Source of the DNA: Deltaproteobacteria bacterium
GTDB lineage: Bacteria > Myxococcota_A > UBA9042 > DTJE01 > S145-11
DNA: 33,126 nucleotides
Direction of reading: 5' to 3'
NCBI GenBank assembly: GCA_015493765.1
Contig: WGCQ01000032.1
Coordinates: forward strand, 1 to 33,126
Below, in pieces: positions 7,903 to 14,898 of this stretch (its first letter is position 1; each line of letters starts with the position of its first letter). The notes under the pieces were generated by a model. The model saw nothing but the letters and a program-made list of their open reading frames with translations, was not told where the DNA came from and ran no database searches. The translations under genes and the position numbers were made by a program.

Positions 7903-9912
7903 ATGAAAGGTACCTTGTTTTGCCTGCTCATTGTCTCCCTGACCATACCTGCGAATGCACGCATCATTGGACCCGATGCCCAGGTATTGAACGGTCTGCC
8001 TTCGGACTTGCAGACAACGCTGGAATTTCTGTTTGCATCGGCATCGCATGGCGACAAGGCCCTGGTAGGCCGATCCATCAATTCCATGCTGCAATTCAAA
8101 GCAGAAAACATGTACGACAATGTCAGCCCCTTGGCCGCCCAGGCCTTGGCCGGTATGGAACTCACCAGTGGACTGGACAACAAGGCCCGCGTGCGCATGC
8201 TGGAAAAGGTCGTTGCAATGGCACCGGACCTCCCGAAATCGCGTATGGCACTGGCAAAGGCCTACCTGAAATCCGGTGATACACCGGCTACGGTATCCAC
8301 CCTTACCAGTGCTGCTGAAAGTTTTTTTAGATACATGCCTGGCCTGTTCGTATCCATGGGAAACCTGTCTTTCTATCTTGAACAGGCCATCTCCCTGGCA
8401 GTAATACTGTTCGTCATAAGTTTGTTTATCCGCAAAATGCCACTTTTGGGACATGATATAGTGGATATGTTGCCAGGTGTCCGCATGAATGTCATGGACG
8501 TGTGGAATCCACACGAGCAGTACATGATGCTGGAAAGGCATACGGAACGCCTGGGGAGGTGGCTCATAATAGTGGTGGCATTTGTACCGCTTGCCATAGG
8601 GATGGGGTTGCTGCCCGCCGCGCTGCTGTGGCTGGTGGTGCTTGGGCTGTACATGCAGGGCCGCGAATTGCGTGCTGCCGTATTCATGGTGATTCTTGCA
8701 TCTCTCATCCCCGTCATGGCCCTGCAGGTGGGGTTGTCACGGGGAATACAACACAGCCTGGGGGCTGCGATTTACAACTGCGGTACGGATATGTGTTCAA
8801 AGGCAGAGGCATCGAGGCTAATCCAGGTCAAGGACACCAGGCAAAACAGGGATGCCAAAAATCTTGCCCTTGCAATACACGAACTGCACAGAGTGGCACA
8901 TCACCCACAGGCCGTTGATGAGGCACGGACTTTTACCATGCAGATGCCCGATTCCCCGGCCAAGTTCACCATGCTGGGCAATATCGACATGATCGAGGCC
9001 TTCCAGTACTGTCGCAAAACAATAATGGCAGCGGATCCCATTCCTGACCCCAAGTACCTGAAAGATGCAAGAAAATGGTATTCAAAGGCCATGGCCCAGG
9101 CCCCGGATGACATTGCGCCCTTGTACGGTATGATCTTGCTTGCCGCATATAGCCATGATAAGGACGCCATGGACAGGCTCCAAAGAAAACTGGTGGAACT
9201 GACCCCTGAAAAAGACCTCAACAAGATATCCAAGATTCGGGAGGCCTTGGGTTACAAGGATTTTTGCAAAAACCAGGCACTTATGCGCGGTCTCCTGCGT
9301 AATCCGAAATTTCCGTGGTCGCGGGCCTATATCACCGGCCTGAATATTATGGATATCAGGATGTGGTTCCCGTTGCCCACGGTCCTGGTTGGTAACATGC
9401 CTAAAATGATGTTGCTGTTGATGGGGCCGATTGCCCTGATCCTGCTGTTGCTGGCGTCTGCTGTTGGCAAGGGATTGTCCCTGGCCCATACATGTCCCAA
9501 GTGCTCCACTGTTTCCTGTTCGAAATGCAATGTAAAGACAACGGGCTTTGATTATTGCCCAACCTGCCTGTTGTCCGAGGTAAGGGGTGGGATGATCGCG
9601 CAGGAAGATGCATTCCGGCTGCGCAGGCACAGCGAGGCCAGGAAGCAAAGGGGACGGGTGTTGAACCTGCTGAGTTCGCTGTTTATACCAGGTACGGGAC
9701 AGGTGACTGCAGGCCGTTTAGGGCTGGGAGTGGTGCTGCTACTTTCCGTAAGCATACTTTTGATATGGGTGGCCTATCCATGGCCGCCTTTCTTCGAATT
9801 GAGGACTTTTACGGGATTCAAGGCCATGGAACCATCCTTGATCCCGCCGATCCTCCTGGTTATTGTATATGGCATATCATGGGTGGAAGCATGGCGCAGA
9901 CAGGTGATGTAA
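7903..9912 (+). CDS. Multi-span membrane protein with helical repeats and a zinc ribbon
   Basis: This 669-aa protein is not a family I can name. It has a signal peptide (1-19, ending PANA), TPR-like helical repeats at about 85-145, membrane spans near 162-177, 219-250 and 257-278, and a second helical-repeat region (about 300-470). A further span (502-522) leads to a cluster of three CxxC pairs (Cys531/534, 539/542, 552/555) that should bind zinc. Two C-terminal spans (about 605-625 and 646-660) follow a PGTGQ turn. It is the first gene of an overlapping operon with a DUF4388 protein, PhoH and YbeY, so a role near ribosome or RNA quality control at the membrane can be imagined, but that is inference only. 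Confidence 0.75.
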   Translation: MKGTLFCLLIVSLTIPANARIIGPDAQVLNGLPSDLQTTLEFLFASASHGDKALVGRSINSMLQFKAENMYDNVSPLAAQALAGMELTSGLDNKARVRMLEKVVAMAPDLPKSRMALAKAYLKSGDTPATVSTLTSAAESFFRYMPGLFVSMGNLSFYLEQAISLAVILFVISLFIRKMPLLGHDIVDMLPGVRMNVMDVWNPHEQYMMLERHTERLGRWLIIVVAFVPLAIGMGLLPAALLWLVVLGLYMQGRELRAAVFMVILASLIPVMALQVGLSRGIQHSLGAAIYNCGTDMCSKAEASRLIQVKDTRQNRDAKNLALAIHELHRVAHHPQAVDEARTFTMQMPDSPAKFTMLGNIDMIEAFQYCRKTIMAADPIPDPKYLKDARKWYSKAMAQAPDDIAPLYGMILLAAYSHDKDAMDRLQRKLVELTPEKDLNKISKIREALGYKDFCKNQALMRGLLRNPKFPWSRAYITGLNIMDIRMWFPLPTVLVGNMPKMMLLLMGPIALILLLLASAVGKGLSLAHTCPKCSTVSCSKCNVKTTGFDYCPTCLLSEVRGGMIAQEDAFRLRRHSEARKQRGRVLNLLSSLFIPGTGQVTAGRLGLGVVLLLSVSILLIWVAYPWPPFFELRTFTGFKAMEPSLIPPILLVIVYGISWVEAWRRQVM

Positions 9913-10979
9913 AAGGGCTGCCAAGGGTATGGGCCGCCCTGGTGGCCATAAATACGAAAAACCTGACAGGCGTACTTGAGGTCCAGACCGAAACGGGTAT
10001 TGCCAGGATTTCCGTGGATAATGGCAAGGTGGTAAACCTTAGTTCAGTGGATTTTTCCCCGGAACACGTGGTTCATGCCCTCAACACGATGCGCATCTTG
10101 TCCGATAGTGACATGGTCAGGGCCAGGAAAATGGCGAACAAGGAAGGCATAAGCCCTGTACAGGCCGTGACCAATCTCCAACTTGCCCAGGAAAACACGG
10201 TGGCCAGGGTACAGGAATTCCTGTTGAAGGAGTCTTTGCTGAAATTGATGATTGACGAAACAGCAAGCGTTAGTTTTACAAAGGAATTGCCAGGTGCCGT
10301 GGCCTATACTTTGCGAATGCCCATACCATTCCTGCTGAAGGAGGCCCAGAAAAGACAAAAGGAATGGGCGGCCATCAAGACAAAAGTACCTTTCATGCAG
10401 GCTGTTTTTCAACGGAAGCCAGCGGTTGATCCCGTAAGCGGGGCCAATTTGGCCTGGGAGGACCTTCCGATTCAAGGGATTGAAAAAATCGTATATTTTT
10501 TCCTGGATGGAAAAAGAACGGTCGCTGACATTGCCAATACCGCGTTCATATCACAATTCGACGCGGCCAGGTCGGTTTACTCGTTACTAAACCAGGACCT
10601 CGCTGTAAAGGTGTCATATTATAAGGACGACGACAAACCCCAAAAGGTCAAAAAACATAAAGGTCGGCTGGCACTTATGTTTGCGTATATCGTACTGCTG
10701 ATAACAACAGGCCTGGTGGGCTTTGGCATTTCCAGGATGTGGCTGGACAAAATCACTCCGGCGACCGTAAATCACGCGGCAAGACTAATACAGGCCCAGA
10801 CCCAGGAGAGGCTCCAGACGGCACTGTACGTATTCAAGGCCAGAAACGGAAGGTGGCCTGAGGACTTCAACGAACTGCTGGAGGCAAAGTTGGCTCTTAT
10901 CGTGGACAAAAAGGCTGCCATGCTGGTCAAAAAACCACAAGGCCCAGGATATCTGTATGAAGGCGATGAAACCCCCTGA
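9891..10979 (+). CDS. DUF4388 (PATAN-like) protein with one transmembrane helix
   Basis: From ATG 9891 the protein has 362 aa. Residues 1-140 resemble DUF4388/PATAN domains, with TGVLEVQTETGIARISVDNG as the characteristic beta-hairpin core followed by helices. A middle winged-helix-like region runs to about 245. A charged lysine-rich stretch (KVKKHK) precedes a single membrane helix (259-283), leaving an 80-residue C-terminal domain outside. DUF4388 proteins are common in Myxococcota, Acidobacteriota and Desulfobacterota and often sit in signalling pathways. The start overlaps the previous gene by 22 nt and the end overlaps phoH by 23 nt, so the genes are coupled. An earlier in-frame ATG at 9555 would run through the zinc-ribbon gene and is unlikely. 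Confidence 0.75.
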   Translation: MAQTGDVKGLPRVWAALVAINTKNLTGVLEVQTETGIARISVDNGKVVNLSSVDFSPEHVVHALNTMRILSDSDMVRARKMANKEGISPVQAVTNLQLAQENTVARVQEFLLKESLLKLMIDETASVSFTKELPGAVAYTLRMPIPFLLKEAQKRQKEWAAIKTKVPFMQAVFQRKPAVDPVSGANLAWEDLPIQGIEKIVYFFLDGKRTVADIANTAFISQFDAARSVYSLLNQDLAVKVSYYKDDDKPQKVKKHKGRLALMFAYIVLLITTGLVGFGISRMWLDKITPATVNHAARLIQAQTQERLQTALYVFKARNGRWPEDFNELLEAKLALIVDKKAAMLVKKPQGPGYLYEGDETP

Positions 10980-11988
10980 AGAAAAACACACGGTCATCAC
11001 AATTGATTTCCAGGATAGCGATGCGTTTATGGCCCTGGCATCGGCCCAGGATGAAAACTTCAAGGCCTTGCAAAAACAGGCAAACGTCCAGATGAGGGTC
11101 AGAGGCAACCAGGTGACGATCCAGGGAGCCAAAACACAGGTGGATTTGGCGGTAAGGGTGCTGCAAGGCCTGTACAAGGTTGTCCAGGCAGGGCGGCACC
11201 TGGGTCCAAACCAGGTCACTCAGACCGTTATAGAAGCGGAAAAACACCCGGATTTTTCCATCGAAAAGGCGTTCTTGCAAGGCATAGTGGTCAGAAAAGG
11301 CAATTTTGCGATCACGCCCAGGACACCGGGCCAAAGCGCCTACCTGGAGGCAATGAGGACGCATGACATCGTGTTTGCCGTGGGGCCTGCGGGGACTGGC
11401 AAGACGTTTCTGGCCATGGCAGCGGCGATCAATGCGCTCATGGAAAAGGCTGTCAAACGAATAATCCTCAGCCGTCCGGCCGTGGAGGCAGGCGAAAGAT
11501 TGGGCTTTTTGCCCGGAGACATGCAGGAAAAGGTGGACCCGTACTTGAGGCCTTTGTACGATGCTTTGCACGATACCGTGGGCGTGGACAAGGCCATGGA
11601 ACTCATGCAAAACGGCAGCATCGAGGTGGCACCATTGGCGTTCATGCGCGGCAGGACCCTGAATAACGCGTTTGTGATCCTGGATGAGGCCCAGAACACA
11701 TCCATAGAGCAGATGAAAATGTTTTTGACACGTCTGGGTTACAACAGCAGGGCAGTGATCACCGGGGACATCACGCAAATCGACATTCCTGAAAAAGGCC
11801 GGTCAGGACTGGTCATTGCAACCAGGATCCTGGAGGATACGGAAGGCATAGCCGTGTGCAGGTTGACCAAAAGGGATGTAATCAGGCATCCACTGGTACA
11901 AAAGGTAATTGCAGCCTACGAGAAATACGAGGCCGCGCAGGCAAAAGGAAAAGATGCTGAACCTCCTGAATCGACAAAGGACCGTTGA
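10957..11988 (+). CDS. phoH: PhoH-like ATPase (YbeZ)
   Basis: This 343-aa protein has an N-terminal KH-like segment (about 10-80) and a P-loop ATPase core with Walker A GPAGTGKT (143-150), SRPAVEAGERLGFLPGD (172-188), Walker B VILDEAQN (240-247) and the TGDITQID motif (269-276). Length and domain order match YbeZ/PhoH proteins, which act with YbeY in RNA metabolism and ribosome maturation. The gene overlaps ybeY by 35 nt, the usual pairing. The ATG at 10957 has AGGA seven bases upstream; an alternative ATG lies nine bases downstream. In many bacteria a 7TM-HD phosphodiesterase gene sits between phoH and ybeY, and it is absent here. Confidence 0.95.
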   Translation: MKAMKPPEEKHTVITIDFQDSDAFMALASAQDENFKALQKQANVQMRVRGNQVTIQGAKTQVDLAVRVLQGLYKVVQAGRHLGPNQVTQTVIEAEKHPDFSIEKAFLQGIVVRKGNFAITPRTPGQSAYLEAMRTHDIVFAVGPAGTGKTFLAMAAAINALMEKAVKRIILSRPAVEAGERLGFLPGDMQEKVDPYLRPLYDALHDTVGVDKAMELMQNGSIEVAPLAFMRGRTLNNAFVILDEAQNTSIEQMKMFLTRLGYNSRAVITGDITQIDIPEKGRSGLVIATRILEDTEGIAVCRLTKRDVIRHPLVQKVIAAYEKYEAAQAKGKDAEPPESTKDR

Positions 11989-12436
11989 ATTTCACGTAAA
12001 ATGGGTCCGAACGCTGCTTTTACGGGCCATCGAAGAGTCAGGAATAAACGATACGACGGAAGTGACCGTGGCCTTTGTGTCCGACAGCCGCATACGGGAA
12101 TTGAACAGACAATGGCGTGGTATCGACGCACCAACGGATTGCCTGAGTTTCCCCTTACAATCGGACGAACCTGACCCCTTTACGGATGATTACCTGGGAG
12201 ATATTGTCATATCCGTACAGACGGCCGCCAGACAGGCATCATTATATTTTCCCGAACATCACCCCAAGGATGCACTGGTTCTGGAAATCACCGTACTGTT
12301 CGTACACAGTTTGCTACACCTGCTGGGGTATGACCACCAGGACAAGGTTCAACAAACTGCCATGTCCAACAAGGAACAGGCCATATTGGCATCTCTCTTT
12401 CCGAATATGCCCTTGGCCCCCCTGACCAGGCGTTAA
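11954..12436 (+). CDS. ybeY: Endoribonuclease YbeY
   Basis: From ATG 11954 the protein has 160 aa. YbeY is a zinc-dependent endoribonuclease needed for 16S rRNA 3' end maturation and ribosome quality control. The family motif HSLLHLLGYDH (118-128) supplies the three zinc histidines, His118, His122 and His128; the second residue is Ser where Gly is usual. TDCLSFP (61-67) and LGDIVIS (81-87) are the other conserved blocks. AAGGA four bases upstream supports this start over an ATG at 11909, which would add 15 basic residues and lies deeper inside phoH. It is the last gene of the four-gene operon. Confidence 0.95.
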   Translation: MLNLLNRQRTVEFHVKWVRTLLLRAIEESGINDTTEVTVAFVSDSRIRELNRQWRGIDAPTDCLSFPLQSDEPDPFTDDYLGDIVISVQTAARQASLYFPEHHPKDALVLEITVLFVHSLLHLLGYDHQDKVQQTAMSNKEQAILASLFPNMPLAPLTRR

Positions 12437-12492
12437 TGTACTGTCCTATGCGTATAAAAACAAACGGGTTATTTACCGAATCACAATGTTCG

Positions 12493-12925
12493 TAACCATA
12501 TCCGTGGCCGTGGCCGTGCCGTTGGCCGTGGCCGTGGCCGTTGACCGAGACCGTGGCCGTGGCCGTTGGCCGTGACCGTGTGATACCGGTGAAAACGAAA
12601 GCCGTGGAGCGCAGGCGGCCTCCTGGGATCGCCGGCATCTTGCCGGCCTTTTCCGTGGCCGTGACCGAGACCGTGGCCGTGGAGACTGTCTCATGGTTAA
12701 TATCTATTTAGCAGTAAGCTAAATATTGCTATACTTGCGTCCAGATATGAGCTTTTTGCCATCAAATATCTAAAAGCCTTAGATTATCTTAAACCATAGG
12801 CTAATTTATCTGAACTTTTGTGAAACTTGGACTGCATATCTTTGACCGGCTTACTGCTAAATAGATATTAACCATGAGACAGTCTCCGTGACCGTTGGCC
12901 GTGTGGAGTGCAGGCCGTACGGAGG
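12493..12925. repeat. Mosaic repeat island 3 (interrupted by an inserted element)
   Basis: Degenerate CCGTGGCCGTTGACCG repeats run from 12493 to 12680 and resume at 12888. They include a GAAAACGAAAGCCGTGGAGC module (inverse of island 2) and a CCTGGGATCGCCGGCATC module shared with 19283 and 33077. The 207-bp element at 12681-12887 splits the array. Together with the repeats at 12934-13052 it accounts for essentially all of the 616-bp gap between ybeY and the SPFH gene; I see no gene in it. Confidence 0.85.
12681..12887. mobile_element. 207-bp element with perfect 39-bp terminal inverted repeats
   Basis: Positions 12681-12719 and 12849-12887 are exact reverse complements over 39 bases. They begin GGAGACTGTCTCATGG and end CAGTAAGC. 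The 129-bp interior is AT-rich and has no credible gene. If the repeat is taken as 38 bp starting GAGACTG, both sides are flanked by CGTG, consistent with a 4-bp target duplication. Deleting the element and one CGTG rejoins the surrounding CCGTGG array without a scar. This fits a miniature inverted-repeat transposable element needing a transposase encoded elsewhere. As RNA it would form a very long hairpin. Confidence 0.8.
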
Positions 12926-12933
12926 CTATTGAA

Positions 12934-13004
12934 AAAGTCGTTATATTACACAACACGCAATTTGTCTTGTAATGTAATGCCCTGAATTTACAGAATATTC
13001 GTAG
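12934..13004. repeat. Dispersed repeat with GTCGTTATATTACACAA (copy 1)
   Basis: It begins AAAGTCGTTATATTACACAA and ends TGAATTTACAGAATATTC. A second, diverged copy with the same order of blocks lies at 27902-27972 next to the Fur-family gene. No gene function is evident in either. Confidence 0.65.
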
Positions 13005-13007
13005 GAA

Positions 13008-13052
13008 CGGGTTCCAAACCCGCCCTGAAATTGCTATCAAATCAACACCCTC
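13008..13052. repeat. 45-bp repeat, left arm flanking the SPFH/NfeD operon
   Basis: The block starts CGGGTTCCAAACCC and ends ATCAAATCAACACCCTC, stopping exactly at the stop codon of the SPFH gene. An inverted copy with a few differences lies at 14630-14675, beyond the other end of the operon. A partial copy is at 19195-19214. Confidence 0.7.
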
Positions 13053-14060
13053 TTATATCCTGCGACCCGGACCTTTTTTTGTATCCTCCAACATCTCCTT
13101 GATGCCGCCCAGTGCTCCAAGTATGCCTGTAGCCTCCACTGGCAGATACACCACCTTGTTATCCTGACCGGATACCATCTCTTTCAATGTGTCGATGTAA
13201 CGCATAGCAACAAGATAACTGACCGGATCCCCGTTGCTTTCCTTGACCGCGTCCGTGATTAATTTGATCACCTGGGCATCGGCCTGCGCCACCCGCAACC
13301 TGGCCTGTGCCTCGCCCTCTGCGACCAGGATCCTGGATTGCTTATCACCTTCGGCACGATTGATTTTCGACTGCTGGTCGCCCTCGGCCTCCAGGATCTT
13401 GGATTTTTTCTCGCCTTCGGCCTGCAGGATTACGGCTCGGCGGTCCCGCTCGGCTCGCATCTGTTTTTCCATGGCGGCACGTATGTCCTTGGGTGGATTG
13501 ATGTCCTGTAGTTCCACCCTGTTGACCTTTACGCCCCACTTATCGGTGGCTTCATCCAGGATTAATCGTAATTTTGAGTTGATTTTGTCGCGTGATGACA
13601 GGGTTTCGTCCAGGTCCAATTCGCCGATGACATTTCTTAGCGTGGTTTGCGTCAGTTTTTCGATTGCATTCGGCAGGTTTGCGATTTCGTAAACCACGCG
13701 CATTGGGTCCGTGATCTGGAAATAGAGCAATGCGTTGATCTCGGTAACCACGTTGTCCTTGGTGATCACATTCTGCCTCGGGAAATCGTAAACCATTTCG
13801 CGCAGGTCGATCCTGCTGACCCGCTTGTGCTGGATGTACGTATTTCCGTCTGGTAATTGCTGCACGTATCGCCATTCGATCTCCCTGGGCTTGTCGATCA
13901 CAGGTATGATTACATTGATACCCGACTTCAAGGTTTTGTGATACTTACCCAGGCGCTCGATCACCATGGTTTCGGCCTGTTTCACGATTACCAGGCCCTT
14001 GACTACCAAAAACAACACAAATACAGCGATGACGATTAATACGATAAGTGCCCCTGTCAT
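13053..14060 (-). CDS. SPFH/Band 7 (stomatin-like) membrane protein
   Basis: This 335-aa protein has an N-terminal membrane helix (about 4-24), then an SPFH domain (QAETMVIERLGKYHKTLKSG near 28-47; WGVKVNRVELQDINPP further on), then a long charged coiled coil built of AEGE/AEGD repeats (ILEAEGDQQSKINRAEGD and following), and a short C-terminal tail. This is the layout of QmcA/paraslipin proteins, which form large oligomers in the inner membrane and influence membrane microdomains and proteases. It overlaps its partner NfeD gene by 4 nt (ATGA) and has AGGAGG four bases before the ATG. Pairing of SPFH with NfeD is the standard arrangement. Confidence 0.93.
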   Translation of the reverse strand: MTGALIVLIVIAVFVLFLVVKGLVIVKQAETMVIERLGKYHKTLKSGINVIIPVIDKPREIEWRYVQQLPDGNTYIQHKRVSRIDLREMVYDFPRQNVITKDNVVTEINALLYFQITDPMRVVYEIANLPNAIEKLTQTTLRNVIGELDLDETLSSRDKINSKLRLILDEATDKWGVKVNRVELQDINPPKDIRAAMEKQMRAERDRRAVILQAEGEKKSKILEAEGDQQSKINRAEGDKQSRILVAEGEAQARLRVAQADAQVIKLITDAVKESNGDPVSYLVAMRYIDTLKEMVSGQDNKVVYLPVEATGILGALGGIKEMLEDTKKGPGRRI

Positions 14061-14506
14061 ATGTCCTCCTTTGTGTCTATGGGTTCTACCAACAGTTTTG
14101 CCCCTTCCACGCGCAAAACCTTTACATCCATTCCTTCATCCAGTGTTTGGTCCGCCTCTGACACTGCCATCCAGTCCTCGCCGCCAACTTTTACCCTGCC
14201 CGGTTTCCTTGTGGAGATTGCCTGAGTTACCACGCCGGTCCGGCCTGCCAGGGCATCCATGTTTGTAGGTACATGGTCCGATGAGTGATACAAAAATCGC
14301 AGTACGAAAGGTCTGATTGCAATAAATGCGACAAAGGAGCCCAATGCAAAACCACCAACCTGCCATGCAAAAGCCACACCCAGCATTGCCGCCAACATGC
14401 CAAACAACCCACCGATTCCAAAGCAGGCAACCACGAACCCCTGGGTCAATATCTCCAGTGTCATCAGGATCACAGAAACCACCAGCCAATACTGCCATGC
14501 GGACAT
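14057..14506 (-). CDS. NfeD-family membrane protein
   Basis: This 149-aa protein has three hydrophobic segments in the first 70 residues (for example WLVVSVILMTLEILTQGFVV) and a C-terminal OB-fold domain (about 90-149, ALAGRTGVVTQAI, then GRVKVGGEDWMAV). That is the short NfeD form lacking the ClpP-like protease domain. It partners the SPFH protein encoded immediately downstream, probably as part of a membrane-scaffold complex. AGGAGG four bases before the ATG supports the start. It is the first gene of the two-gene operon. Confidence 0.92.
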   Translation of the reverse strand: MSAWQYWLVVSVILMTLEILTQGFVVACFGIGGLFGMLAAMLGVAFAWQVGGFALGSFVAFIAIRPFVLRFLYHSSDHVPTNMDALAGRTGVVTQAISTRKPGRVKVGGEDWMAVSEADQTLDEGMDVKVLRVEGAKLLVEPIDTKEDI

Positions 14507-14566
14507 AGCACCTCCTTTGATACCAGATTAACCTATTTAAGACCAAGAGTAAACCCGGAAGCGGGT

Positions 14567-14600
14567 CCCAAATTACCTGTCTGAATTCGGCAGTCGGGCG
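14567..14600 (+). repeat. Tip of the CCCAAATTACC dispersed repeat
   Basis: It reads CCCAAATTACCTGTCTGAAT and continues TCGGCAGTCGGGCG, closely matching 5765-5798 and the inverted tip at 7746-7767. It lies in the divergent gap between nfeD and valS. Confidence 0.65.
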
Positions 14601-14629
14601 ACCCTGCTGGCCCGGGTCGTTGCCATCCC

Positions 14630-14675
14630 GAGTGTGTTGATTTGATGGTAAATTCAGGGAGGGTTTGGAACCCGC
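14630..14675. repeat. 45-bp repeat, right arm flanking the SPFH/NfeD operon
   Basis: Inverted, slightly diverged copy of 13008-13052. It begins GAGTGTGTTGATTTGATGG and ends GGTTTGGAACCCG. The GAGGGTGTTGATTTGATGG core also occurs at 19195. Confidence 0.7.
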
Positions 14676-14712
14676 CCATACTGTAATGTATCTAAATCCA
14701 CACCTCCGCCCA

Positions 14713-14823
14713 CACGGCCAACGGTCACGGTCAACGGTCACGGCCACGGCCAACGGTCACGGCCAACGGTCACGGCCAACGGTCACGGCCAACGGTCACG
14801 GCCAACGGTCACGGCCAACGGCT
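14713..14823. repeat. Mosaic repeat island 4: 13-bp tandem array upstream of valS
   Basis: Degenerate CGGTCA/CGGCCAA repeats resolve here into five perfect, back-to-back copies of GGCCAACGGTCAC (14748-14812) plus a partial sixth. Perfect copies suggest recent expansion by slippage. The array ends about 20 bp before the -35 box of the predicted valS promoter. The rest of the 392-bp divergent gap holds the repeats at 14567 and 14630 and no gene. Confidence 0.9.
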
Positions 14824-14841
14824 AATTCGGGTTTTGCCCCC

Positions 14842-14870
14842 TTACAAAAAACTGCGTTTTCCTATAAAAT
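14842..14870 (+). promoter_or_regulatory. Candidate valS promoter
   Basis: TTACAA (14842-14847), a 17-nt spacer and TAAAAT (14865-14870) lie 28 bp before the valS start. The predicted leader is only about 20 nt, so there is no T-box or attenuator. GGAG seven bases before the ATG is the ribosome binding site. Confidence 0.45.
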
Positions 14871-14898
14871 TGCGCAACGACTTTTGCGGAGTTTATAA

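Noticed and set aside
8901-9648. Minus-strand frames under the TPR/zinc-ribbon gene
   Set aside because: They are shadows of a long plus-strand gene with signal peptide and membrane spans; no independent support.
12681-12887. Intrinsic terminator for ybeY
   Set aside because: The arms are too long and too far from the stop, are separated by 129 bp, and have no T-run. A transposable element explains the structure better.
13008-13052. tRNA-like GGGTTCCAAACCC segment
   Set aside because: It resembles a T-arm but there is no acceptor stem, anticodon arm or CCA context, and the same block recurs as a repeat at 14630.
14136-14753. A 205-codon frame antisense-frame-shifted over nfeD and island 4
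   Set aside because: It overlaps nfeD on the same strand in another frame and begins in the tandem repeat; nfeD has the ribosome binding site and family motifs.
14748-14812. CRISPR-like array
   Set aside because: The 13-bp units are contiguous with no spacers and no cas gene is present. It is a simple tandem repeat.
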